This document shows positions 35,070 through 47,275 of a stretch of DNA of 64,000 nt, piece after piece. Every line of letters starts with the position of its first letter. The stretch's first letter is position 1. The notes below the pieces were generated by a model. It was not told the origin of the DNA. It saw only the letters and a list, made by a program, of their open reading frames with translations, and ran no database searches. This stretch comes from Dipylidium caninum (taxonomy: Eukaryota; Platyhelminthes; Cestoda; Cyclophyllidea; Dipylidiidae). Location: assembly GCA_017562135.1 (NCBI GenBank), contig QEYB01000377.1:372001-436000 (forward strand). The letters are read 5' to 3'. The position numbers and the translations under genes were made by a program.

Positions 35070-36429
35070 ACGAGCTCTCAAAACACCGATCTATCTGCTC
35101 CTCGCCTCACACTTCCCCTACCAGCCTCCATCGACGACCACTTCTACGGTGGGTTCGGGATGGCTGTGGCCTGGACATTCCGATATACTTTCGACGGCTT
35201 GGGACAAAGAAGGTTCGTCGCTAGACTCTATTTCATTACCACTACGAGGTGCGTTTTACGCGTTGGCTGAATATCGAATGCACTGCCTGTTGATGCGAAG
35301 ACAAGACCAGCAGTCCTTGCAGCCTGCACTGTAAGGGAACCCTCTGGCTCCTTGCATACAAGTGGTCTTGCCGTGCGGGGAGTTTGGTAGTAAAGAGCGA
35401 TTCGTCGGGGCATGTGCACAGCGAGCACCTTCTGGTGCTTTCCGAATTTTAGGCTGGCCTTTAACACTTCTTTGATTTCTCGATACACTCTGGCTTCACT
35501 TCGCCATCTCGCCATCTGCGTTTCTCTTCTCTCCTTCGGCAAGGACGTGAGCAAGAAATAATGCAGACTGTTACACAAACAACCTCACATTTTCATCTTC
35601 TTCTACCTTCACAACGTGCACGCACACTTCTTGAAAACGTTTCACTGTCAGGAGGGGATGTCATCGGAGTTGGTCATCGGTTTGTGCACGCATGAGAAGG
35701 CTATGAGGGGCCGCGTGGGCATGCGAACTTCCTCTAAGTATTCTCTTTCCACCAGGCTGATGAGTCTGAATTCGTTATCTTAAGCTGATATCCTACACCA
35801 ATTGAAGTTGTGAGGTTAACGCCACAGACAATGTCAGACACGCTCCAAAACACCATTGAGACAGTTGACGATGGAATGGCAATTGTCACAAGGACTTGGG
35901 ATGTGTAGGTAATTAACTTGTGGAAGTGATTTCGTGCTCAGTGCACCGGCAGCTCCAGCGCAGCCCTGCTTGCCTGAAGGAAAGGCGCAACAGGTGGCTC
36001 TCATTCGAGCTCTTCTGTCATCTCGGACAGCGGTAAGCATCCACTGCGTTCGAGACAGACGAGGCGCAGGCAGGTCAGTGCGTGTTATGAGGCGGAGGGT
36101 AGGAGAAACACTCCAACACCGTAACAACTCAAGTTATTTTGACTCGTCACTGAAGGTGGCGGATTGGACTACTAGTTGGAGACAAGGGAAGGGTTGTTGC
36201 TGTCGTTCGTGGTAGAAGTGGAATGCACACTGGCTATTCACAGTGGATAGAGGCGATACTCATGCTGCCAAACTTCTACCATTTTCCCTCCAAAATATAA
36301 CACACGATGCAGTCCTTTGTTTTCACAAATCTTCTATCGCCCCGGGCTCATGAAGATTTTGTGCCAGATTGAAATTCTGCATCCATTGGACTGGCATGTT
36401 CCAATGACCTAACTCGCGCCGCTGTTAAC

Positions 36430-37190
36430 CAGAACGATGCTGTTAGATCAACCAACGACAGCAGTACATGCACACACGTCGGTCATCCGCCGCTTTGTTC
36501 GAAGTCAATTGGGTTGACTGTCTGCTGTGACAGAGCAGAACACAAACCGGGCATCCGTCGCGTGGAGTCCAGTGTGCCACTTTCCCACTAACCTCCCCTA
36601 CAAAAGCGACTTCGGTGCAGCACGGAGAACGACGTCGACAAGCACTTTGTAGCCTTGGTTCCCGCATGTCTCCTCCCAAGTGACACCGATGCCTGCATGC
36701 CACAGAGAAGGAGGAAGGTCGTCAGGTCAGCAGATGCTGCGCGCACGAGTGAGCAGGTGGCGGAGGAAGGAGAACATCGAGCGAATGACTCGTTGGGGAT
36801 TGAAAGAGTCACCTTATACGGATCCGCTCCGGTTTAATCTTCCGCCTGACGTAAAGCCAAAACACTCACTCTCCTTCTCCTCTCCTCTCCTCTCCTCTGC
36901 TCTGCTCTGCTCTGCTCTGCTCTGCTCTGCTCTGCTCTCATCGGAATTCCCTTTGCAGTGCATTATTGCCATATCGTCGATACGGACAAAGTTTCTCACA
37001 CTGTTGCGGGTTTTATGCGAGTTCTCACTGCCAGTTTGCGGTAAAATTCTCCTCACTTCAGATCACCACACTGAGCAGACAGGGAACAGAGAAGAGACGC
37101 TCTGTGGGCGACAACCTCTGCAACATCTACCTCGAGTCTACAAGTCTCGATCCACTGTAACTAGGAAAGAGGGTGGCTGTGCCTGAACTG
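36430..37190 (+). pseudogene. S1-family copy with lost start codon
   Basis: Complete S1 upstream block (36470-36595) and TACAAAAG at 36599-36606. Exactly 41 bases on, where the intact gene has ATG, this copy has AAG (36640-36642). The following codons still align (LLPSDTDAC with LLASANDAC) and stay open to 36837. Farther on come RMTRWGLKESPYTDPLRFNL, a CTCTG repeat (36881-36938), an AG acceptor at about 36956 and the KVSHTVAGFMRV segment. Probably non-functional, or started from the later ATG at about 36665. Confidence 0.5.
36881..36938. repeat. CTCTG pentanucleotide repeat
   Basis: About ten CTCTG/CTCCT units; inverted counterpart of the GAGCA run at 13.46-13.56 kb. Confidence 0.9.
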
Positions 37191-38570
37191 GCGTAAGGGT
37201 GGAGGCCAAAGTGAGGCCGATGGTACCATTGGAGGCTTCGGTCGAAATCACTTGTCCAAGGTTGCGTGGAACAGTCAGAGCTCATTACGTATGTCCCTGG
37301 ACCGGATACAATAACTCGGGTGAATTTGAAGCACTGCTTGCTCATTGGGTGATGAATTTGCACAGGCGTTATGCTGCTTCTTCCAACTCGATGATTGCCT
37401 TCCCCCTCCCTCCGACTTGTTCCAATTGGTGCGTCACTTCTTACAATCCGCAGCCACAGACGCTCTGACGATGATGCGACGAAGTTGTGGCGCAGGTTTC
37501 TAAGTGATTAGATGGGAGGCAAACAGCCACGATCGGAAACAGAGGCAGAGTTGACGTACTCTACGCCACTCGGTGTGTGGATAGACATTCACGAGCAGAC
37601 CAATAGCACACACAATGAAGGACTCTTCCTTCCGATTCGAAATGTGTGTCCTTAATGCAGTATGGTGGAGAGAGGAGACAGACGACAGCATTTGTACTTT
37701 CGAACAGCCCACTTTCGACGTTTCATACGAAAAGAGTATCGTATGGTAGAAAGGTTGGCAGCGCTTCCAAGGACTTCATCTTCAATCGTCCTTGTACATG
37801 GGCACCCGTCTTTGAAGTGCTCTTTGCGAAAATGTGAATAACGACAGGCACATGCGTTAAAGTCAACAATTAGATGACAGTACATTTCACTTCCATTCTC
37901 GATTTTGCTCCGACGATCTGGGGAAGAGGGGGGCGCAGCTCCCTGTCGTCGATCCGTGACTCTTTCCAAGTATACACAGAGACCCACGATCAAGGCAATA
38001 AAAACGCGATTGGCCCAACTCGATGCGGTTCAATGAATTGCCTGTCAATCGGGGTAATGGCACACGAGTGTGAGCTGGTCACCCCGTTGGTGAATAGATT
38101 CGGAGAGAAAGCCATCTAGAGCACAGATGCCCCATCACTCACGTAGTCCCCGTAGCGCGACCAATTCCTCTGGACCAGAGTAGAAGCCAACCAAGTGGGT
38201 CATCACAAGAAAAAGTGAATTAGAAGAAGTGATTATTCTGTATGAAATGATGAACATTAGGCACTCCAAAGAAAACACAGAGTCTACCACCACAACCATC
38301 ACCATCAAAGGACAGACACTGGGAGGATCAAGTCGAAACTGTGGACGAGAGAGAACAGTGTGTGAAGGCAGAAGCCATAAAGTGGAGACGGGAAAGGGTG
38401 GGAGATGGAGAAGCGTTAAAGGGTGTTAGAGAAAAGGAGAAGGGTGGGAGAGGTCAAGGAGGGCGAGGTGAAGGGAGATAACACGTTTGTGTGTTTACTG
38501 CGTTTACTGCAGAGGTCTCCGAAGGGGATGATGGAGGGGTGAGTTGCATGAGTCGGCGTGGAGGAAATGT
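37190..38570. repeat. inverted copy of block B1 (11.78-13.2 kb)
   Basis: Same order and opposite orientation to 11.78-13.2 kb. No gene supported; see the partner entry. Confidence 0.7.
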
Positions 38571-38619
38571 GACAATGGGAATTTCCTCCTCCACTCTCAA
38601 ACACTCTTCCTCATTCTGT

Positions 38620-38841
38620 TCACGTGGAAGGCGAGATCAAAAGGGCAAATATTGGATTTGAGTCTTTTAAAACCGCAGAAAACTCCGACTTATTATCTTT
38701 TCTGGCCCTTCCCACGTTGTTCGCCGATAGTGTCCTAGCTGTCACAGTCTTGAGGCCAGTTTTACGCGAGCAGCCATCGGAGTCGCACACGAAGACGACG
38801 AGGAGAAGGAGGAGGTAAGGCAATGCCGATTTCGTCATCAT
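38620..38841 (-). CDS. S2-family small secreted peptide (copy 8)
   Basis: 73-residue minus-strand ORF from 38841 with leader MMTKSALPYLLLLLVVFVCD, the DGC junction, TARTLSANN and DNKSE, as in the 61.4-kb copy. One extra A near the end (TCAAAT against TCAAT) shifts the last codons, so the conserved LPF end is replaced by FALLISPST. The TATA box is perfect. Either a frameshifted allele or a homopolymer base-call error. Confidence 0.5.
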   Translation of the reverse strand: MMTKSALPYLLLLLVVFVCDSDGCSRKTGLKTVTARTLSANNVGRARKDNKSEFSAVLKDSNPIFALLISPST

Positions 38842-38870
38842 ATTTGTGGCTACATGGTCTGATGCGGTCG

Positions 38871-38878
38871 CTTTTATA
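38871..38878 (-). promoter_or_regulatory. TATA box of S2 copy 8
   Basis: TATAAAAG on the minus strand 37-40 bases before the tandem ATGs, followed by the GACCGCATCAGACCATGTAG element shared by the family. Confidence 0.6.
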
Positions 38879-39619
38879 CCTGCACATCTTCCCGAAGGTG
38901 GGACTCCTCCCGCAAATACGCCTATCAGCAGAATGCTGTAGCGAATGAACTCGTCATGGAACAGTTCATCGTGCCTCACTCCGCTGCGGCAACGCCAAAG
39001 CAATGCCAAGCAAACGAGGTGGATCGTGCGCAAGTGGCGATACTGCGGTCTATGAGGCGGATATGCAGAGAGGTAAACTTCTTCATCTGCGTGTAGTGTC
39101 ATTCAAGTGGAGCAGTGCAGGTCACTTGTGTTTTCCAAGCCTCGATTAATGGCACGACTCGCCTACCTTGAATCTCCTGCAATGTCTCCGAGGTCGACCT
39201 CGTTAATGCCTGAAAGTAAAGGGAAAACATGGTGAAACTTCTCCTATTTACCCAGTTTCCTGTGAAGAATTCAGATTATTTGGAATCTCCATCGGGGCAA
39301 CCGTCAAACAACAGGGTCGATGTGTTGTGTGTGCATCTCGCGTCCACTGCTCATATTTATCCAAACGTCTAACGTCCGCCCAGCTTTCTTCCTAGCCACA
39401 TGATCGATGGTCTGATTGACAGTCAACAAGCATTTCATTTCAGCGCCCCACTACTACCACAATGTAGGGCGATCTCGTAGCACTGTGACTTCACTCATTC
39501 GACAATTCCACATGACGAAGGCCACAGCAGACCGGTAGCCATCGAAATGCTTTTGGCGACACACGAACACGAATACAGTGCACCATCCACGTCTACTTGG
39601 CAGCTCCTCGGTCCATACA

Positions 39620-39859
39620 ATGGCATTGTCTCTCCTCCTCCTCCTCCCTCACTCCCTCCTGCTCCTCCTCATCCTTCCGCTCCTCCTCATCCTTCTGCCC
39701 CTTCTTGCCCGCCTCTCTTCTCATCGCCCCACGAGTCCCTCGATGCTCACACCTCGTGGGATGAGAAGTGCACACGAAACAAGAAACGAGTGTAGAGCGC
39801 CTCGTACACTTACACATCCCATCTTCAGAAAGGTGAGATGTGTGGCCTTTGAGAAATAG
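39620..39859 (+). pseudogene. S3-family leucine-leader peptide (copy 2)
   Basis: MALSLLLLL leader of CTC/CTT codons, a frame-shifted middle, and a C-terminal part that returns to the family frame (NECRAPRTLTHPIFRKVRC). The cysteine pair of the middle (PRC, EKC in the 60.4-kb copy) is lost, so the product would be altered. Confidence 0.4.
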
Positions 39860-40935
39860 GTCAACTCAGGTCATGGCGCAAGGAAAGAAAACGCATAAGC
39901 AGTGCTGACATATGGAGGCACATCGGGGTTTCGCCTAACAGCAATGCCATACTGCAGATCAGGATGGCACACAACTCCGCGATGTACAGTAAGTCGTAGG
40001 CCTCTGTCAGTGGGGTTCCAATTACAACGAGGTGTGATACTATAATGGACAAAGGTAGACAGATCTGCGCCGCGTTCCTTCCTTCTCTGCCACATTGCCT
40101 TAACCACCGTACGTAAGATGCCGCACTGACTTGCCACATTAGCCAAGCCAGCTTGCATCGACGAGAACATCGAGTCGTCCGCGCCTCTAGGGGCGCTTAT
40201 TCTACTGCTGATTAACTGTTCCCGCTAGTGGCTCCTAAATGACTCCAAAGGGTGAGCATGAAAGCTTTCGTGTTTAGGCCAGTTCGTCCAGACGACTGGT
40301 GCTCGTTGAGCCTTGAGATGTCACTTTACCGCCTCTGCCAGTAGAATGCCGCCTACGTGGACATGCGTCCGACAACAACTATATACAACATGCGAATTGG
40401 AGCAGATAGCGACAGCCGACTGTCATTCAGTAGAGTGGAACTCATCTGCCTCTTCCTCTGCTGCAATGAAGCAGTGGATGGGGGAATGGATGCTGTTCAT
40501 ACGGGCAGAGTGCGTGCACGAGAAGCATGAGGTGGGTTACAATGTTGGCTGAGTATGTGGCCCACAGTGTTACACTGCCACATATTTTGTCGCACGAGCT
40601 GACACTCGTCTCCCACTCCCTTGATACTCCAATCGTCACTCTCTTCCTGAAGAATAAATTTACCACTTCCCCAAAAGCCTTACGAACCAGGCCCCCTTTC
40701 TTCGCCGTCCCCATTTCAGGCTCGGCTATACCTCACCGTTCGTCAAAGCGACAAAGTTGGAGGAGAAAGTGACGCAGTGGTAGGATGCTTTTCAACGGCG
40801 CTTCATTCACATAACTAGAATGCGGCAGATGGAAGGGGGACTGCTTCAGCCGTTGTGAGGATGGTGGCGACAAAGAGTTTCAACACTGATCGGCCTTTCC
40901 CTACGTCGTGAGTTGAGACGGCCAATCTACGCCTC
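39860..40935. repeat. palindrome block B2, partner 59.33-60.37 kb
   Basis: Inverted counterpart of 59.33-60.37 kb with many substitutions. A minus-strand frame (40139-39861) and its partner (60089-60403 plus) remain open over about 85 codons with mostly similar residues. This hints at coding, but a neighbouring frame is also open, so no gene is called. Confidence 0.5.
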
Positions 40936-41035
40936 ACACCCTGTGTTGAATACGCCTTTCGTCCGGAAAGCAATTATCCTTCCCGCACGTCTCCCCACTC
41001 TTCCCCATTATTGTCCCATTGCCACAGTCGTGGAG

Positions 41036-41314
41036 TCAGGTTTTCTCGGACAGCCATCGGTGCCGCACGTGAAGAAGTGGAGGCGATGCCGATTTCATCT
41101 TCGTATATGTGGCTGCATGTTCGGATGTGGTCACCTTTATGCCAGCACATGTGCCCGAAAGTGGCATTCGTTCCCCCAAAGGGAGTGCCACCAGTGCGTT
41201 CTGGCGAATGAACAGGTCAGTGGACAGTTGCTTGGGTCTCACTCCGCTGCAGCGACTCCCCAACAATACACAAGTGGCGGTGCTTGGGTCTGTGAAGCAT
41301 CCACATAGAGGCAA
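41036..41314 (-). pseudogene. S2-family promoter and truncated leader (copy 9)
   Basis: Minus-strand S2 upstream block, a GCATAAAGG-type TATA position and ATGAAATCGG start, but the leucine stretch is replaced by SPPLLHVRHRW and a stop follows shortly. Same state as the palindromic partner at 58.92-59.2 kb, so the loss predates the inversion duplication. Confidence 0.5.
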
Positions 41315-41344
41315 AAAATTTCCGCCTCCTGTCTTCGTGTGTTC

Positions 41345-41360
41345 GTGTGTGTGTGTGTGT
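41345..41360. repeat. GT dinucleotide repeat
   Basis: Eight GT units; the palindromic partner at 58861-58890 has fifteen AC units. Confidence 0.9.
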
Positions 41361-42164
41361 TTTGTGTGTCGAAAAGTATGTGAGTGATATTGTGAAAGTA
41401 GAAAAGTGAGGCTGAAGTGAAATATATGAGCTTCTTCGTTTAGGTGGATGAAGCAACGGTATACAATTGTGTAAAACGTACCCTTTTTGTGCCCAGGCGA
41501 AGACCCTTGACCAGCAGCTTAGGCCACGTGATCGGAGATGTGTGAGTGGTGCGTGCGTGGGCCCGTTAAAATTAGACGGACGTATGTTTAAACTGTGCAA
41601 GACGAGAGTAGCAGTTGTCCAGATGCTCCCCATTTTCGTCTCGCTAACAAGGTTTCATGGTGATCGTCGCTTCCCCCTCGTAACTTGGTGTCGCGACACG
41701 ACAACATAGGGCGCCGAGGCCAGCTAAATCTTAAGCCTTACATAAGGGCTTGGTGCAAAAAAACGCTCGGTGTGAGTTTCTCGAATTGCTCTCGGTCTGT
41801 CATTAGAATTGGGTGGAATGCTATTTTTGCAACTAGCATTTTAGCCAAAGCCGAGGCTTGAAACTCCACTCGGTGTTTTCAGTTTGCCAAAACACCCACA
41901 TGCCTTGAGCTGAAGCCAATCGCAATTAAGCGACACCTATTTCGCCAATGAATGCCAGTCTTATGTGGACCGATTCTCTCCCCCAACTTAGTTCCATCAA
42001 TGGGCGGCCACTAGTATGGACAATGAAAAGTATATTAATCGAGCCAGTGACAAGTGTACACAGTTACTAATGCGGCGACTGACCACCGAAGTCTGAAAAT
42101 TTCTCCTGCCAGTGTGTGGTGTCAGGCGTGGAAACCACGCGACTTTCCCACTCTCGTATAGGCA
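41361..42164. repeat. palindrome block B3, partner 58.08-58.86 kb
   Basis: Diverged inverted copy of 58.08-58.86 kb, including the 3' flank of the ankyrin gene. No gene seen. Confidence 0.55.
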
Positions 42165-44029
42165 TTAATACTCGGAGGTGTCAAGGGGAAAGCAAACTCT
42201 CACTGACACTCTTCTCTCTGGCTTTATTTGACTTCGAAATGACAGAAATGCACAGTTGAAGAGTGCATGGTCCTCAAATATCTTCTGGTTCAGTTGTTGG
42301 ACGCCGGTTGGGTGGAGGGAGCAGTAGGGTGGTTTGGGGCACGTCGATGGGACGGTGAGAACAGGAAGAACTTCTCTTCCCATCACCAATACAATTCGGG
42401 CTTTGTCGGTGGTGACAGTGGAAATGGAGCCAGAATTAATAAGTGTCGGTTGCTTGTGGCCTCCTGCAAAATGCGCTCCACTGTGTGATGACCGGTTTAG
42501 TTGCGGCCAACGAGAGCACGGTGTATTGGCCGTCCGGAGTGGTGGCGTCGATGTCGGCCCCTGGAAAAGCAATGGCGCATCAGCTTCGGAGTGCATGAGA
42601 GGTCCAAATACAAACTCAGTTAAGCACATGTAACAACTGCACTGACGCCATGCGGTGGAGAAAGATGACGTGTAAACGCGGCATTTACCAGCATCCAGGA
42701 GGAATTGGGACAACTGTTTACATTGCTATATAGGACAGCAATCATCAGTGCGGTTCTTTCCACTTCCTGTCCGGCTGATCGATGTCGCTCCATAGCTTGA
42801 TGAGCAGTTCGATAATTTCAATGTCAGAATTGTAGACAGCTGCAATGATGGGCGTGACTCCGTCCGGATCCATGAAGTTGGGGATTGGCGCCGTAGATAA
42901 GGAGGAAATGAACCAGATGTATGTGCCTTTCCGCCGACGCACTTAACCAGGGCGATAACCCAACTCGTGTTCTGGATTCCCCTCAAGATTGTCGAACGTG
43001 AGGAGGAAATGTGCCATTTCCAGTTGGCCCTGGAGTGAAGGTGTCAAATTTTTGGTCATCCACTAACTTCAGATGTCATTCCTCTGCTCAGGTGCATAGT
43101 CCAATATGCCAAAGAAATGGGTCCATTGAGGTAAGTAGTAGGTAAGAGAGAGCAGGCTCAACTATCTTACCGCTACACAGACAGAGCGCAAGGATACAGG
43201 TCTTATGCCCACTGCGGTGATCGGCAAAGCGTCATGACTAATCAGGTTATTGCATCACAGTGCTGTGACCGTTCATGACTGCTTCCACGAGAGGAGTGTT
43301 TGCCCGCCTCGTTTGTGGCTTCGAGATGGGCCCACGCGATACCAAGAGGGCTACACACTCGAGGTGGCCGAGAGCGGCCGCCCAGTGCAGGGCGGTGTTG
43401 CCTGCTCCGTCGATTTGATCTACAGGGGCACCCTGTGCCAAGCTGATCAGCATCAACTCCGGCTCGTTCATGATGACGTTCAAGGTGAGTGGAGGGAGAA
43501 ATTGAAGCAATTCGAGAAGCACGGGATTTGACTAGTAAATGAGAAATTTAGTTCCTCATGAGAGTGCCTCGAGGCGACCTTGTCGCAATTATAGGGGACA
43601 AGCCCTCCCTCTACTCTCACATTTATGCGTCCAAAGGGACAACACTTCTACTTGAAAGAAGACGTGCGAGGGTGCAACTACCGCGCCGAGAGTAAAGGGT
43701 GTGGTCTGACCACCATGACTTACGCTTCCTTCCCATAACGGCGTTTGGCAGAAGATTTTCATCAGGAGGAGGATATCGTATTGGTGAGAGCCGTGGCACT
43801 GTTACCTTCGCTCATCCCTGAACTACTTCCCCGACGATTCTCCAAATTCTGAAACTAAGGTCAGGAATCATTTTTGCAAGCATGGGGGCAGAGCGAGTCC
43901 AAATTTACACACGGGGCAAATGATGCAAAAGTTCGACACAAGTGACAAGTCTCGCGGGTTTCCATGGTGACGATCATGCCCTGATAGCTGAAGGCACTTT
44001 CGCGCCAACTTAACGAAATCATCAGCCAT
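42165..44029 (-). pseudogene. ankyrin-repeat gene, frameshifted (copy ANK-d)
   Basis: Inverted partner of the gene at 56.25-58.03 kb. Exons by homology: 44029-44015, 43848-43724, 43531-43171, 43029-42689 and 42559 to about 42165. The first donor reads GTTAAGT, with one inserted T. Exon 2 has extra A bases. Exon 3 has a one-base deletion compensated 30 bases later by an insertion, then an inserted A giving CAA-TAA. Exon 4 carries seven single-base insertions (341 against 334 nt). Substitutions also occur. The concentration of single-base insertions means either a dead copy or uncorrected long-read errors. Confidence 0.7.
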
Positions 44030-44459
44030 GCCACTTGAACAGCTCTCGCGAAGCGAAGTGAGAAGGCCTTTGAATGAGAATACATTGAACTCTACTAGTG
44101 ACTGCGGACTGTTTGAATGAGAGGGGTTCCTTCTGACTGGACGAATTAAGTCACTTGAGAAGTAGAAGTGGGACAGAAAGTGGTGACGTGGGTGGTCCGG
44201 TAATGCAGCTGGTGGTGCTGCCCCTTTTCACCCCATCGGTTTTCGCCTCAACCATTGTCGCGAGCACCGTCTCTCACCCAACTCACCCTCTCACCCTCTC
44301 ACCCCCTTTCCTCCTTTCCCCCTTTCATCCTCTTCCACTTTCTCCTCTCCCTCTCCCATTCTCCATCGCCCTAATTTTTCGTCTTCTGTCCAGCTTCTAC
44401 TTCGACACCACGGCAAGTGGCGCCCAGTCCTGCACGACTTCATCCCTCACCGCCGACTG

Positions 44460-44959
44460 ACAAGTGACTTGTTTCTAGCTCCCCTTCGGGCCGCATCGTG
44501 TCGCCGCCGTGAGCTGCGGCTCAGGCCCGACCCTCCTCTTCCCAGAATGAGGCTTTGCAACCGGCCGTGCACTCTTAACGGCAAGGCTTTCGTCCTACGA
44601 TTTGTTGGGAAGGACTTTGGCTCAGATACGTCCTGGCAGAGTGCAAATACTGGTGGTCTCGGCTGGTGCAATCGCTCGTTCTGGCCACTGGGATCAGCAC
44701 GACTGTCCAATTTGTGTGTGCTGTTCAACTCACGCGTTGTATTTTCATTGCCCAAGTAATATTGTGCTCCTCACTTTATTCCTTCCCGCAACTTTTCACG
44801 TCCCCCCCCACCACCACCCCCCAATTCCACCTTCATCTACTCGTGCCACTTCACCACACGAGGGATAGTGCGGGATCTCGCCTCGAAAAGCGCACTCTCC
44901 ACGTTTCCACTCTGCATGTAAGAAAATTGGCTGTCAGCGAAGTTGGTCGTGGTGGACGA
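44460..44959. other. upstream part of inner palindrome, unassigned
   Basis: All three plus frames have long open stretches (for example HWDQHDCPICVCC, or SLVLATGISTTVQFVCAVQL) and the inverted copy at 55.3-55.83 kb has indels that switch between them. It could hold the end of a phosphatase catalytic domain, but I see no conserved motif to prove it. Confidence 0.25.
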
Positions 44960-46175
44960 GGATGAGCATGAACTGAAAGTCGCTGGTTCATTGAACAAAG
45001 TTTATGTTGAGTGAAAGTGGCGACCAAACACTGGAGAATCCATCTTCTTGACCTCCATATTGTCAACTCCGTCAGGTTATACATGTGCGGCTCTTTCTAC
45101 TTCAACATGCGCCTGCCAACAGAAACCGCCTCTTCGAAATGCCTCCACATCCGCATTTCGTCACTGCGCCTCACAGGATTGGATACAGACACGTGGCTTG
45201 GGCCCACCTTTCACTGGGAAGCAACTTCCTGCCTCTTGTCAGTGGCGCCGTCAACCACCTTCACGTCTTTCCAACTACAGTTAATTGGGGCAAACAGTCT
45301 ACATGTGCATGCCGTCCTCGGCTCTCGTGGTCCCCACACACCCACCCGTATTTGTCTCCTTCAAAACACTTGAGTGCAACCGAGAGTTGAACCGGAGAAC
45401 ATGTGTTTGGTTTAGTTCTTCGACCCCAGGAGGCTTACTGCTCAACAACTACGTTCCACCTTGTGGACTGCTTTATTTCGTTGCCGCCGTTTACGGCCCA
45501 TGACCTCGGAGTATGCCTGCCTCCTTGCCTGCCTCCTTGCCTGCATCCGTTCACTGGTAATGCAACACGGTCTCGTCTCACGTGTGCCAGTCACATTCCT
45601 TCCATCCCTTAACTCTTCTATCCCCGACCACGAAGACAAAAGAGTCAGTGTGAAAGAAGGAAGAAGTTCCAGGTGGAGCCGAATGGGCGGTGGGGGGGGT
45701 GGGGGGGAAGGGAGGGGGAGTGCGGATACCCTTGAGGCGGTTGCAGAAGATAGTTTGATGTGGCCACAATTGTGGCGCTCCGCCGACCCGTTCTCACACC
45801 ACGCTCTTCAATCCTCCCCAAGTCAGTCGATCCTCACACTGCCCGATGTGTACAAAATCATCGAGGATCTTGTGAAGGCGCAGTGTTCCAACACAGCCAT
45901 TCCTTACATTAAGAGCCTTCCCCCGTCTTCCCTCGCCTTCCTCGCCTTCCTGCTGCGACTGCTCATTTGTCGATTTCTGGTGACAGACGAAAGCTGGCCA
46001 TATTTTCTCAGTGTAGTATCAAACTCTGGTGCACTTCTCTCCCCAATTCGCCTGTGCGCCTGTTGCCACGACGGTATTAGGGCTGTGAATGCCTACTACC
46101 TTCTCGATTCTGCCTCACCACTAGTGGACGCGAAGGAGACCTCGCTCAATGCCCAAATGTTCCACCTCACAAACA
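44960..46175 (+). CDS. OCRL/INPP5B-like ASH and RhoGAP-like C-terminal region (left arm)
   Basis: Segments in changing frames resemble, in the right order, the C-terminus of type II inositol polyphosphate 5-phosphatases. These are an ASH-type start (LHIVNSVRLYMCGSFYF), an NYVPPCG turn, SLV...RVPVTFL, and a RhoGAP-like helical part (YIKSLPPSSLAFLAFLLRLL, then GALLSPIRL and AVNAYYLLD). The last part is a continuous frame to a stop at 46180. Human OCRL/INPP5B has comparable NYLPSCFG and AFLRELL words. No catalytic domain adjoins it, and frames break between segments through single-base indels. Probably a gene fragment or a real gene blurred by sequencing errors. Would bind Rab GTPases/endocytic partners if functional. 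Confidence 0.45.
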
Positions 46176-46214
46176 CTTGACACTGGTTTCGATTTCATCG
46201 TACATGGACATTGG

Positions 46215-47110
46215 TCGCATTGGCCCTCAGCGACAAAATGTGTCAGCTTAATCCACGAAGCCTCTTCTTCCCTCTCCACTCCACTCCTCTCCTCTCTCCT
46301 CCTCTCCTCTCCTTCCTCTCCCCTCATTTATCATTCCGCATTTGTGTCGCAACCATCGCATTTGTCGACGCTGCGCCTCGACAGTCTTACGGATGTGAAT
46401 GCTTTCCTCGTCGCTAAGTGGCGCATCAATGTTGGAACGAAAGCAGCGAGTTGGAGGTGTTCGAGTGGAAGACACGTAAATCGGACGGGAGAGAAGGAGT
46501 ACCCTCGGAGGAGCGACAAATTCGTCAATGCCACCGAGTCAGTCCTTTCAAACGCACTGCAACAGGATGGTGGGAGGATGAGTGTTGGAAGAGTGGAGGT
46601 TGTTTATAAGGGACAACTTTTGGGCACCACATAACCAGCACTGGCGGCCTGAGCAAAAGTAGTCTGAGCAGACTCCTTTAACCCCCAAGTGTAATTGAGC
46701 AGGCAGAGGGGTGGGCGTGGAGGCAATAAGAAGAAGCATCGGCTGATTGACAAGTGTGCACTCTGGCGATGTGGGGCGGAAGGGCATGGAAGATGGGGTG
46801 GGGTGGGGTGGGGGGGGAGGGGCGGGGAGGGGCGGGGCGGGGCGGGGATATGAATCGGAGGGAAGGACAAAATAACCTACGCACCACAGCAATTGTAACA
46901 GTGCACAGATGGTAACGCCCTAGAGTTTGGAGCGAAATCAAACCACTTCTGCTCTCTCTCGCACCACCCATCTGTGACAAAGCAGAAAAATTGACACATG
47001 CATTGCCGACTAGGAAGAGAAGAAGTCCGGTTTTACGCAGATTGACTCGACTGGATTCACAGTCGAGGCGCGGATTAACTCTTACATCAGTCGCTGTCAC
47101 TTGCCATTGG
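46215..47110 (-). CDS. orphan gene G, left-arm copy
   Basis: Inverted partner of 53177-53960. Here the short first exon (near 47100) has an extra A after ATGGCA that breaks it. The last exon begins after a TTGCAG acceptor, reads AFERTDSVALTNLSLLRGYSF, and later SDEESIHIRKTVEAQRR ... WLRHKCGMINE after a missing base. Convergent with the phosphatase-like region. See the right-arm entry. Confidence 0.35.
46795..46850. repeat. GGGGC/GGGGT low-complexity run
   Basis: G-rich strand with potential for quadruplex formation; C-rich counterpart at 53440-53485. Lies in the putative intron of orphan gene G. Confidence 0.85.
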
Positions 47111-47234
47111 TGAGTGGTGAAAGTTTCGTTTAGCCAACTGCCACTTCGAGAGGATGGCCATGCCCATTAAACACTGGCACGCGAGGCAATTTGTCCACTA
47201 AATAAACAGTCGTATTGTGAAGTTTGGACTAGTG

Positions 47235-47275
47235 AGCGAGAGAGAGAGAGAGAGAGAGGGGGGGGGAGAGAGAGG
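47235..47275. repeat. AG dinucleotide/G-run
   Basis: GAGAGA run then G tract; mirrored as CT run at 53010-53050. Confidence 0.85.

Noticed and set aside
35228..36215. Conserved ORF pairs in the outer palindrome arms as genes
   Set aside because: Similarity between arms is expected from duplication alone; no start, stop or splice conservation beyond that.
45461..46180. 239-codon ORF as a complete protein
   Set aside because: Its first half runs through a TGCCTCCT repeat and a G-run in a frame not kept in the inverted copy; only the second half matches a domain-like pattern.
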